Shown here piece after piece: positions 44,447 to 55,629 of a stretch of 64,000 bases of DNA (positions are counted from its first letter, which is position 1; every line of letters starts with the position of its first letter). The stretch comes from Rhyzopertha dominica (lineage: Eukaryota; Arthropoda; Insecta; Coleoptera; Bostrichidae): NCBI GenBank assembly GCA_025024175.1, contig QCXZ01000075.1:6510001-6574000 (forward strand), written 5' to 3'. The notes beneath the pieces are model-generated. The model was given only the letters and a program-made list of their open reading frames with translations, did not search any database and was not told the DNA's origin. The position numbers and the translations under genes are program-made.

Positions 44447-45743
44447 ATTGGGTATTTATGCTTTTTTGAAAATTACGTAAAATGATTCTTGAAGTGCATA
44501 TATATCGTACGCGGTGTTAAAAAAAAACAAAAAAATATTTGTAGGTAGAGAATTTCAGGTCTGAAATTTGAATCTTAGGAGTCAGCGCCAAAACGCTTCT
44601 ATCCAAGGTATTCAACTCGTGACGTCAAGTATCATGTAAACATTACCGAGCAGCGTACTATTTAATAGTGTAGTATCATTCTTGTATTGGAAAAGCTTTT
44701 GCATGGTGTTTATTGAATGGACGGTGTAAGAGGTCGCACCAAAAAGTGATTTGCGTAGTTTTACAAGCATTTATTATGTATGGAAAACAAAACAAGTGTT
44801 GTTTTGTACATGGTTATAAAAGTACTTCAGTCAGTACAGCTAACAAAATTTTTGTAACCGTTCCTCGAGATTATCAACATGTGAAAAAGTTGTTTAAGGC
44901 CCCTAGACATGATATGCCGAAATGGCAGTTTGTTTTTCTGTTGTGAAGATCATCTTAATTCTTACTCCAAGTTTTATTATTCTTTTTGGTGTTATAAGTG
45001 TTTACCATTCAGTTTCCATTTTGTTATAGCTTGAAGAGGATATGAAAAATTATATGCGTTTTAAGGTGATAGAAAGAAACGTTATAATAAAGAACGACGT
45101 TGTACCCCATATATTCGACTGTTAGCCAGACCGGAAACGAGCCGCAAGTGCCCCGAAAATAAATGGCATTTTATATTTATTCTGACCTCTAAAATAAATG
45201 TCAAGTTTAGGGTACATTTTTGATTCTTACATTTTTATGTCTACAAATAGTATGTTTCGAACAACCCATTGTGATCAAATTATCAATGCTACATTAATTT
45301 GATAAAAAGTTCACTTATGCTGTTGCTTTTACGTTCCTCATCTCCGCGGCGTTGAACCGCTCGTCGCTATACACAAATTCCATAACAATGAACATGCCTT
45401 CCGAAGTCGTAACTCATAAGTATTTCACTTTTTCTTGGCGTATTTTTAATTCGCTTGTCAAAAAGTGAACGCAAACAACGTACTGATAAATTGACGGGCT
45501 GAGGCTGACGCGTGATGCGCTGACCCCAGATGTAAACAAGCGGCCATTTACAAGACACCTGACGTCACGGCCAATATGTTCGCGTTTTGGCGGTCCCTTT
45601 AAATATAAACATTTTTAATATTAAAAATACACCTTACGATCCATTTTTTCAAATTTATAAGCTGTCACAGCTGTTTTGTGGATTAGATGCTACCTATTAA
45701 AATGCAATTTAATAAAATATAAATACATGACAAATACCCAATT
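44447..45743 (+). mobile_element. 1.3-kb THAP-bearing DNA element, copy 2 (inverted relative to copy 1)
   Basis: Same 1,297-bp unit as 26063-27359, in opposite orientation and about 90 percent identical by eye. Terminal AATTGGGTATT-type ends and the inner GACGTCA-containing inverted repeats (44577-44650 and 45540-45600) are kept. The THAP frame starts with MYGKQNKCCF at 44776 and is lost after APRHDMPKWQ by a frame change. The donor GTAAGT of copy 1 reads CCAAGT here, so splicing is destroyed. Confidence 0.85.
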
Positions 45744-45829
45744 GCTCTATCTGTGCCCATATACTATGTTACTGACATCTGTACGTTGTCCTCTTTTATT
45801 TATTTAATCCGAACAATGCCAATAATATA

Positions 45830-46290
45830 TTTTTCGCAATGAAAGCCTCTGCACTATGGAATCGCACCAAGCGAGTGCTTCCATTTAGACGTTATTATTT
45901 GCTATTCACAGCGGGTTCGTCGCCTAACCTCCAGTTGGAATCTCCAGCGCCGATCTCGGGAACCTCTTTATTTGCCAGCCCGCGATATAATCACGCCAGC
46001 TGGAGATGCCAACTGGTTCTTGTTCTTTTTACCCCGGTGTTAAACAAAGCGACATTTACGTCCTTTATTTCCTGCAGACGTTCTCTTGACCGAGCATCGC
46101 GCGTGATGATCACGTTCATTATTAAAACGTCGGGATTCAGTGCACCGGAACTGTCGCGAAGGACCCGGTTCATCGACGGTATTATGCAACGGAGGAGGAC
46201 TGACTTTCGAGCGAAAGGAGGTTATCTCAAAAACACGCGGTTGCCAAAGCTGGGTGTTGAAAGGATGTTGGTTTTTGCCGTACAGTTTTG
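45830..46290. promoter_or_regulatory. GC-rich patch, candidate regulatory element
   Basis: Sharply higher GC than its surroundings. Contains an E-box CAGCTGG near 45990, a TCF-type AACAAAG near 46044 and a TGATGATCACG palindrome-like site near 46107. A 150-codon ORF runs through it (45839-46291) but has no domain and probably reflects low AT content. Confidence 0.3.
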
Positions 46291-46563
46291 ATGCAACGTG
46301 TAGTAAATGACATTAAGAACGTTTAGGGTCAGAGTGTCCACTTAAGACTTTGTCACGAATTGCATTATATACCTACTGATATCGAAATTTATTACTTGTG
46401 GTGTTTTTGTGCTACTTTATTGTTTTTACTAAACTACCTATAGCTAACGAAATATCTGGTTAGGAAATACGAAATTTGCTTTAGAAACTGAATTATACAG
46501 TGAAACCAAGTTAAGAATGTACAGCGGAGAAGATACTGGAAACCAAAACATTTAATAGTTTAA

Positions 46564-47879
46564 GGGTCCTGGGCAGTGGGTCTGCAAAATGTTGAAAAAT
46601 GTTCAAATTTTAATGTAGCTTTTTATTGAAATTGTTCAACTAAAAGATCAGGTTGTATTTAAATAATTAACATGTCGAAACATTTAAAATAACATTTCTC
46701 ATACACAACTTAATTTACAGTTTTCATTTTTTTCACTAATTGAACGCTTACATAACAGTCTAGCTCGCTAATAAATCATATTTCTGATGACTACATTTAT
46801 TATTGATAAAATGAGCAAAAATATGAGTACAATTTTGTGTTCAAAGTTTAAAGCAAATGCCAAAAAACCAAGAAAATTTAAACTAGTTGATGATGATGAT
46901 TATGGTCAAATAGAAAAAAATCACTTGTATATCTGCGGAAGAAATTCACAACTCGGTTGTTTTACATATAGATAAGTTGAAAGATATTTTCGCGTCACAG
47001 CCAGCAGTTTTGGTCAAATATGTAAAATGCATCTATCAACGCCAACGACAAATTTAGTAAAATCCTTGTCCAAAAAATAGGTTGTAAATGTCGAATTTCA
47101 AATGAAAATACTGTCAAAGAACTTTTTGAAGTGCCATATGACTTTACTGCAAAAAATTATGGTATTTTTATTCATCCCGAATATAAGTTTTTGGGTGCTT
47201 ACCGGATGAGGATGCCATAATCGAAATCAAATGTCTATTTGCATCAAAGGACATGACTGTCGAGAAGCGGTAATATGAAAAAAATTACGTTACGATACTA
47301 GAATGCTATTAAAACAGAAATATAATTGCATGTTTGAAATACAAGGCAAATTAGAAATACTAAACAAGGAGTCTTGTTACTTTTTTATGTAGACCAAAAA
47401 AATTTTTATTGTGAAATATTATCATAAAATAAAGATTTTTGGAAAAAATGTATGTATTTACCAGAACTTTAAGATTCTCGGATAAAGCGGAATTTACCAA
47501 TAACAGAAATTTTTATGCCAACAAAGCTAATATGTTAGTTGTGCTAAGTATTTATTATTTTACTTGATACGTTTACTTGTAATATTTTAATAATCATTTT
47601 TTTTATACGAAACTATTTTTTATTTCTTATTACAACAATATCCTTTTAATACCTGTTTATAATCAACAAAAAGGTTTAGATCTGTAATTTAACTGTTTTA
47701 TATATGTTTCTTAAAAGTGTTTAGTGTTAATAGGAACTTCTAATTTTATCAAAACATAACAAATAAAAGTTTTATGAAAATGGAATTGTTATCCTTTAGC
47801 TATAGTGTTATAAATCCCTTTATCTGGGGAATAGTTTACAACAGGGCAATCATTGCATAGTGCACAGTGCTCAGGACCC
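46564..47879 (+). mobile_element. TTAA-flanked DNA transposon with YqaJ-type nuclease remnant
   Basis: The ends read GGGTCCTGGGCA and GGGTCCTGAGCA inward, each directly next to TTAA (46560-46563 and 47880-47883). TTAA duplication is a property of the Kolobok and piggyBac superfamilies. The interior holds a YqaJ-like nuclease pseudogene and no recognised transposase. YqaJ-type nucleases are known as second proteins in some eukaryotic DNA transposons (I recall ISL2EU); which superfamily this is, I cannot settle. Confidence 0.75.
46975..47535 (+). pseudogene. YqaJ-like recombinase/nuclease pseudogene
   Basis: In several frames the plus strand reads RVTASSFGQICKMHLSTP (the R-V-T-A-S start of insect YqaJ domains), then CGIFIHPEYKFLG-like sequence, EDAIIEIKCLFASKDMT with the E-x-K nuclease motif near 47215, then CMFEIQGKLEILNKESCYFF, the Q-G-Q-L block, and KKIFI. 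YqaJ nucleases act on DNA ends in phage recombination; in animals they occur in transposons. Stops and frameshifts make it non-functional. The frame at 46787-46975 before it may be its N-terminal part. Confidence 0.7.
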
Positions 47880-47883
47880 TTAA

Positions 47884-48183
47884 CTGTTAGCCTTCTGCAT
47901 TTAGTTGCAACAGTTAACAGTCTCTATCTTGGTCGCTATTTTTGCGTGTGTATTTTTTCAACATGTCTATTTGCAATTTGTGTAATTGTTACTTGTGATA
48001 TTTGTCGAAAAAGAAAATTATTACCAGTCACGAGGAAAATGGAGACCCCTGGAGTTTTTGTTCTTACTTAGCGATAACGAATAAAGGTTTTTATCCCGAA
48101 ATTTTTTGCAAGACTCAAGCTTGTTAGCACACTTTTCTCAACTCAGAAGCAATAAATTGTACAAGCGTGGTACATTTTTGAAA
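47884..48183. other. No recognisable feature
   Basis: A 72-codon ORF at 47853-48071 matches nothing. Confidence 0.45.
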
Positions 48184-48412
48184 TCAGGAAAAAATCTCAT
48201 TTTCAATGATGTGCCTTTTGACCCCCTTCCCATTTAACAAAATGCAACTTGTGCCCATATCTCGGGAACGAGAGCTGACACGGAGTTGAACAAATTCCAG
48301 AAAATGCATTTTAATTATCCGTAGGCCGGTACACAATTTCAGGAAAAATCGTTCGAACAGAACCTGAAATATTCTGCAGGTTCCATACTTTGTAGCGACC
48401 CTGTATATATAC
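48184..48412 (-). repeat. Dispersed repeat, copy 2 (first copy at 297-500)
   Basis: Aligns with 297-500 in the same orientation. Its right end, TTCCATACTTTGTAGCGACC, is the same as in copy 1, so that is the true end of the repeat. Confidence 0.8.
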
Positions 48413-51400
48413 TGAGGAAACAAAATTGTTAGGATTTATATTAAAATTTAAATCGACCGAAGCTATTCTTTATTTTGCAATTGTAAAATCCAAATTGATG
48501 CATTGTTCTTGTGTTTGGAATCCGTATTATAATAATCGTATATTAGCCGTTGAACGGATACAGTACATAAGTAGTAATAGGTGATTATGCACTATATGAT
48601 GACTATAATGTGGAAGCTAAGTTGATTTGGGGTCAGTTCATGGCTTTATTTTTATTTAGACGTAAAATGAATAATTCTGCTTTTATTTATGCAGTAAATT
48701 ACTTGCCTCTCTCGAGGATCGAAAGATGACTTTTATGATCATAATGTAGTACTGTTTACGTGGCATCAATATGACACCAGATTTTGTGATACTACTCATT
48801 TACTATGAAAAGGACTGTCTGTAAATAACAATAATAGATGACCTTTATAAAAAATTTCAAAATTTTGTTTGGTTCTACAATTTGCTTCCAAAATCATTAA
48901 TTATTAAATTAAAATCAAATCAAATCAAAAACTAATATATTTGTGTAGTTGAGTAAAAGAAAATACTACATACCGAGTGTATTATTACAGTTTAGTAAGT
49001 CGTTACGTATAGCTGTTGTGACGAACATGACAATGAAAGTGAAACGATGAGAAGCAATACCAGCCGCTTAAAACTTTCGTTTAGCTGGTCAGTGAACCTC
49101 AGGTAATCGTCGTTGATTGCTAGTCATTGTCGTACTTAAACTGTGCAATGCATTTCGTAATTAAATTGTAGCGATTTTAATTTTCCCCTTCTTCATTAGG
49201 ATTGCTTCCTGCTTATTTGTTTGGAATTGTCGGTCACGCGAAATGATAATTTATCTCTCGTTGATGTACAGAGTTTCGCAAATATGAAATGATATAGAGA
49301 AGAAGAGGTATTAGTAGGAATAGGTATATTGATGATTGTTATTAATGATCTGAGGCTAAATAGATAACTCAAAATTAAAATTTCATAGAATAATCTACAG
49401 TAAAAAAATATAATTTTTATAATAATATTTGAAACACCATTAGGAATATGCGTTACATTATTTATCCTTAACATATATTGTTGGTTTCAACAAGATATCG
49501 CTTAATTCTGGAGATGTTAGTTAACATTATTCTAATCAGTTTTGATTTAAAGGTATTGGGATAAATACTCACTGCAAGTTTTATAGAACTTAACCTCTTA
49601 TACTTTGTTAGTGAGGTCATATAAAAAATGAGGTATTAAAAAATGTGAAATAAGTGAGGATTGCTTACTTTGGTCAGTATGAGCAGCTTTTCTAAAATGT
49701 ACAATGGGACAGGCATACATCTGTTTAGAAAGTGGATGTAATATTTTTGCACACTATTGTAGGAATGTTCAGGTTTTTTCTTGAAAACGTGCTTTGGTAG
49801 ATTTAAAATGATTCTGATTTTACAGTAGAAGATAAAATAAAGATTGTGAATAATTATAATTCTTCAATGTTTAATATAAATTCTTGTCAACTATTCTTTG
49901 TTGTCACTTTTTCAGTACTTATTTGTCGTAAAAATGTAACATATATCTGCATACACCAACATTTTTGAAATTTTTGTTTTTACATTAAAAATACAATAAA
50001 ATATATTGAGTTGAATTGGAATTAGTAAATGTTATATAACACAGCATGTGTTGACAATTTCTTTCAAAAGAAATATTTTACTAAAAATTTTAAATATTTT
50101 CTTACAGAATAATAAAAGTGTCAACAATAACGTATATTTTGTTTTTCCAACTCTTTAAACAATTAAAAAAATAATATTGATCCCTCAATTACGATTTTGT
50201 TTCTAATTAAACCATTTTTGTAACCTTTTCCGCTTCCGAGATCCCCATGATTTTTATTCCATGGCGTATTCAAAATTAAAATAAATAATACTCTTGCTTC
50301 AACAGATACTCATAAAATGTTTGTCCATTCATCGTATGGAAGTACCTAAAAGCAACTGAAACTTGTTTTGAACGTTTTTTATTTCAAAATAATAATCATT
50401 TGATTTTAAACACTTAATGTTCCCTGTCATTTGTATACAAGTTTTTTTATACCGTATATCAGTTCACTAAGGAAAATGTTTAAAGTATTATGTGTCTATA
50501 TTTGGCCTGAAAATGTTCGAAAATGCAATGACATATTGTCTGTATTACTTCACTTTGTATAATAGTGTGTCTTCGTATTGACACACAATTTAAATAACAA
50601 ATTTACTTTTGTTGAAGTTTAGGGAAACGTGATAAACGACTTTGTCAATGGATTAAGTAAACTGCTATTTATAAAAACGTCTACTGTGAATAACCTGAAG
50701 TTTCAAATGACCAAACACAAACTTTATAAGTTCAAAGATAAATAAAAATATTCTGTTTGCTAGCACTTCTACAAAGGGTTTGTGTCTAAATACAATTAAT
50801 ATTGCTAAACCTAGCATTCAGTTTATTCCGATACCTGAAGGTCTGACTTACTGTAATGTGTAACCACCAGTCAGAAATTTAACACACATACATAACGTGC
50901 ATTTTATCTAAAAAATTTCTTTGTAAAATAAAATAAACATGAGCAGTATGTCATGGCCAGCATGTGTTGCACAATAAGTTCGTATTAAGAAGCAATTCTT
51001 TGCAGTATATTAATGTACTGTTGGTCTCCCTAAGAATCAATATGCTATGATTTTCTATGGCTGTGTTATGATCAGTAATCAGGTACAAAACCGCAATATG
51101 TGGTTAGGTAGACCATTTACGATAAGTTGCTCAATCTGCACCCTCAATGAAACATCATTTTAGTGCTCTGTTTGACGTTACGCTTGCTGTTTATCTGTCT
51201 TATTTCTTACATCTACTGATTATCGTAAAATAGTTTGTAATCACTATGTAATGCGTGTAATCTCTAGCAGGATTCACGAATCTTTAATGATTACATGAAT
51301 CTCCGTGTAAACTACTAAAATCTTATGTAATCCATAATCAGTGAGACAAATTTCTCTTAGTGGTTACCCCCTCGGTTTTGGCTATTTCACCTTTCTAGTG

Positions 51401-51498
51401 TCTTGACAGTGGCTATTCTACAACTGTTTAGTGACAAACATCACTACCGGTAGTGAACAACGAACTATTAAAGTACACTAAAAAAATTGGTCGTATAC
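48413..51498. other. No recognisable gene
   Basis: Three kilobases of AT-rich DNA without any coding, RNA or structured repeat feature I can support. Confidence 0.5.
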
Positions 51499-51732
51499 CG
51501 GGTGATCTATAAGCTCTATGCCAAACTTGAACAGATTAATAATGATGTAAGTAAAAAATGTTATATGAACATATGTCCTTTTTCTTTTAACTTAGAAGTT
51601 ATAAGCATTTACATTATTTATGTTATGCAGTTACCTTTGAATCATTATTTGGGAATTTAGCTAAGTTGACTTTGATTGTCAAATCCATATTTATTTGTCA
51701 AAATCACAAAGGTTTTTTTTGAGTTAGCAATT

Positions 51733-54010
51733 ATGTATGAATTTTCGATTGCGGAATATGCAGACATTAATTACACCTACGGATTAAGTAATGGTAATAC
51801 TCGACGTGCAGCACGAGAATATGGACGTAGATTTCAAAATCGACACCAACCTGCTAGGTCAGATTTAGTGCATCATTTCGCAGACTTAGGGAAACGGGCC
51901 ATCCGGCACCGAAACAAGGTCGTCTCCATGAAATAAATGTGCAAAATGAAGGAAATGTTGTGGATGCTATTTTGGAGAACCTTTCACATAGTACGCGTCG
52001 GCTAGTAAATCAATTACAGTTGTCACAAAATTTTGTGTGGCGAACCTTAAATAAAGAGGTCTTACATCCATATCATCGTCGAAGTGTATAAGCACTACAT
52101 CCTAAAAATAACCAGCAGCGATTAAAATTTTGCCAATGGCAAAATGCACGTATAACCCTAATTTTATTTCACTTGCTCTTTTGTCAGATGAATCATGCTT
52201 TACTAGGGATGGCATAACAAATTCCATGATTGGTATTTGCAAAATCCCCATGCAATTAAACTCAGGCGATTTCAGCGACCTTTTAGTGTAAATGTTGGGG
52301 TTGTTATTTTCAATAATACCATGCTGCCTATACAGATCATAGATGATCGCTTAAATGGAGACTTGTACAGACAACTTTTGGAGCATACTCTTTATGATAA
52401 TAATAATAATACACTTTATTAATTAGCACAAGGCTAGTATTTGATACATTGGAAAATAACAATTATTAATTTATTTAATGTTCAACATGAATACACAAAA
52501 CAAACAACCCAAAACAAATTAAACAATATTCGCACGCTACCCAGTGCCCTTAATATTAACCAGCAACTGTGATTTGAAGCATCTAAGAGATTTAGCAGAT
52601 CTAACATGAAGTGGCAATGAATTGTATTTTATAAAACCTTTAAAAATAGAGATTTAGAGGCAGTTGCGTAAGTACTATTCACAAAAATATCACCAGCATT
52701 TCGAGTTTCATATTGATGAACATCGTGTGTCCTATCATTTTTGTTAGGTAAGGTGGCATGAGATTATTTATTATTTTATATATAAAGACCATCGTAAGAT
52801 ACAGCACCCTATACGCAGTATTTAACCACTGCACAGCAGTCAACATAGTCCTAATCGGCGTGAACCTGGTACACTTTAGAATAATTCTCATCGCACGATT
52901 TTGAGGTTTTTGCAAGACATCTTGTTAAGGTTAAACTGAAACACTATCGACGCACAGTATTCAAAATGAGGTTGTATATTGGTTTTATATACTCTAATGG
53001 TCGTTTCCATAGAGTGGAATTTAGCCACTCTTGATAAAAAGAACAACTTTTTAGATATTTTCTTTTGCATGTAGTTAAAGTGCTCATCAAACGATAACAA
53101 GCAGTCAATTGTGAGACCTAGATATTTATATATCCTTACAATATCAATTCTACAATTGCAAATATGCAAATCTATTTTATCTAAATCTAAAAATGTATAT
53201 TTGTATTTAGTAGTCACAATCATACCCTTAGTCTTTGATACATTAAGCTTTAATCTATTTGAAGCTAGATACCGCTCTACCTTTGCAAGAGTTTTATTCA
53301 TTTTTGCTATTGCTACATCTAAATTACAATCACTTTCAACAAGTAATGTATCATCTGCAAATAAATTTACAAAATCACAACCAACAAACAAATCAATATC
53401 ATTAATATATAGTGTAAACAACAGAGGCCTTATCACACTCCCCTGAAGTACCCCACATTCACTCACCGCCTCTTCAGAAACTATGTCCCCAATCCTGACT
53501 CTCTGTTTTTTTGCTACTTAAATAATTAGCCAACCACTCGTGCACCTTTCCCTGAACACCATATTGAAATAATTTTCTGAGCAATATCGACCTGTCAATT
53601 GTCTCAAAAGCTCGCTTCAAATCGAGAACAACACAAACAATATACTTATTAGTGCTAATATCAGCATAAAATTTACTGAGAGTTAACTGGAGGGCACTCT
53701 CACAAGAGTGATTTTGCCTAAATCCGGATTGATAACTCAACAATATTTCATATTTTTCTACGTGCTGTAAGAGTTGTCTGTAAACTACCATTTCCGATAT
53801 CTCCCAACAACAGGCGAAGTGTTAATTGGTCTAAATTCGCTGCACTCTTATATACGAAGTACCAGTTAATGTAATCGTTAATATGTGGTACCAGCATGAT
53901 AGAGCACCACCACATAGAGACAGAGAAGTAACTACCTGGTCAAGTAATAATATTCCAAATCATTGGATTGGTAATGGAAATCCAGTAGCTTTATCAGGTG
54001 AGGACTAATA
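51733..54010 (+). pseudogene. IS630-type transposase interrupted by a LINE
   Basis: Left half: MYEFSIAEYADINYTYGL and RRAAREYGRRFQNRHQPAR form the N-terminal DNA-binding part. A decayed middle follows, with the first-Asp block (SDESCFTRDG) around 52190. NPHAIKLRRFQRPFSV and IIDDRLNGDLYRQLLEHTL then end at the LINE. Right half, from 53845: VPVNVIVNMWYQHDRAPPHR (second Asp), then NHWIGNGNPVALSGED, ending before the third block. The frame resumes cleanly across the LINE (TLYD to EVPV), so the LINE inserted into coding sequence. Confidence 0.85.
52392..53840 (-). mobile_element. 5'-truncated CR1/Jockey-type LINE with (ATT)n tail, nested in a transposon
   Basis: Minus-strand frames carry RT from motif 2 to the end. 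53474-53791: YQSGFRQNHSCESALQL and VVLDLKRAFETIDRSIL (first Asp). 52888-53466: GVLQGSVIRPLLFTLYIND and FVNLFADDTLLVESD (FADD active site), RLKLNVSKTKGMIV, YKYLGLTID. 52679-52915: QNRAMRIILKCTRFTPI and VQWLNTAYRVLYLTMVF. Two frame changes only, so it is fairly young. The 3' end has AATAAA followed by ATTATTATTATTATC at 52398-52412. The 5' cut near 53840 is typical of incomplete reverse transcription. Confidence 0.88.
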
Positions 54011-54339
54011 ATCGCGAGCAATTAATAATAAGTAACGATCTAAGTTTTATACAGCGCATAACACAGTCTTTAGTTCGAAGATGTGAAGCTTGTATTCTAG
54101 CGAAAGGTGTTTATTTTGAGTAGTTTTTATAATTTATATTTAGATTTTTATTAAACATGTTTTAGGCAAATTAAATAAATGTAAATAATTAATATGCTTG
54201 TAACTTCTAAACTAAAAGAAAAAGGACATATGTACATATAACATTTTTTACTTTGAATATTATCATTATTCATCTGTTCAAGTATACACTCCAAACAGTG
54301 TTTATTGTACACACATATAAAGTAAGGTATTCCAATGGC

Positions 54340-54865
54340 AAATACAACGCTGACGTGCAAATATATTCCTCCGAACATTCCCTTACCCATCATCTGCACC
54401 GCCAAACAAGTAAATCCCAAGAGTCCCTTCATGTTGACCACCCAGCAGGGCCTTCCAGCCCCAGCCCACGCGTTACACTCTTCCTATCGAGAAACTCGGC
54501 GCGGCGTTCAACGTGTTATTAAGTGCGTCGATAAACTAAAGTGAATCTATACGATTCGGGTCAAAAGAAACACAAACTACAACTTTCCCCTGTGGTAACG
54601 GAGTGGGTCCACACGCTCACGTTTTTGCCGAGACGACGGTGCCAATACTGACTTTCCTTCTGCAAATTGACCAGTCCAAGAATTAATTAGTCGAATGGTT
54701 TCAAGTGTTACGGGGATTTGAGGTAATGGGGAAAGATTCAAGGTCGATGGTAAATGCGATTGGGATTGGTTGGTAATGAACGGGATAAGATCTTAACGAG
54801 CTGTTTCAAGAACGCAGCTCGACTGGATAATTAAAGCCGAAGACTTTGTATACAGGGTCCGCCAC
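54340..54865. promoter_or_regulatory. GC-richer patch, candidate regulatory element
   Basis: Mixed-composition block between AT-rich flanks. Overlapping ORFs (for example 54335-54544 +) have no known domain. Homeodomain-type AATTAATTAG near 54680. Function unproven. Confidence 0.25.
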
Positions 54866-55629
54866 TTAAAACTCCCCAGGCTCGTATTTTCGCTATTTTT
54901 TTTAGGTACAACCTTAAGTTATATATGAAATTGTAGGTCTTTCATTATTATATTTTGCAAATAAGTTAAATTTTGTAAATATTTTTTAACCTTACCCCGT
55001 ATAATAAATATTGCTTTATAGTTGGATGCCGCCTTTTATTTTCTTCAATTTGTGTCTTTACCATGTATGCGTAATTTTTACTCCTTCTTAGTGAAAAACA
55101 AGAAAAACTATTCGCCGTTATTTTTGTTAATAGGGTTGTTCAGAATTTTTTAAGTGTTATTTTAGTAGCTTATTACGGTACAAATTATGCCTACATACCC
55201 ATCGCTGCACACAACTCTAACAACTCTAACTCTAACTAGGGATTATTTCACTCAAGAGCAGAGTGTAAGCAGAACTCATCTCGAGTGTTAATTAATGCTC
55301 TAGTAAGGTATATCGCACACTGTTAGCTAACACTATTAGAGAGTATTTTTACTCTAGAATAAATTTTTTTACTTAAATCTAGTGTCAAAAATTACAAAAA
55401 TTACAGTAAAAATCACACTAAAGTTTACTCCAACAATGTAGCCGTTTTTTACTATACTAGGGTGGACCTGCTCCAGCTTCGCTTAAGTGTTATTTTAGAG
55501 TATATTCAGAGTACTCATTTTTTTACTGTGTACCAACGGCTGCTTAATCTTTTGCATAGTGTTTTAAATAACAAAAATAATATAAAACTGTAAATATTTC
55601 CTAAGCTTTTAAAAATAGACCCCAACATA
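54866..55629. other. No gene; short CTCTAA-type repeat
   Basis: A short run of AACTCTAACTCTAACT lies near 55215-55238. CAGGGTCCGCCACTTAAAAC near 54853 resembles a DNA transposon tip, but I see no partner. Confidence 0.4.

Larger units (their letters stand above)
51499..54285 (+). mobile_element. Tc1/IS630-type transposon split by a LINE
   Basis: Left end 51499-51620 and right part 54165-54275 are inverted copies (ACTTGAACAGAT-AATAATGAT, AAAAAATGTTATATG-ACATATGTCCTTTTTC, AGAAGTTA-AAGCAT). The left tip is ACCGGGTGATC; the right tip is decayed. A LINE occupies 52392-53840. Without it the element would be about 1.3 kb. Confidence 0.8.

Noticed and set aside
45839..46291. 150-codon plus-strand ORF
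   Set aside because: No recognisable domain, no splice context, and it lies in a GC-rich patch where long frames arise by chance.
54335..54544. 69-codon plus-strand ORF
   Set aside because: No domain and no splice context; overlapping frames on both strands are equally open.
55205..55240. CTAACTCTAACT run considered as telomere-like repeat
   Set aside because: Too short and not the TTAGG unit of insects.
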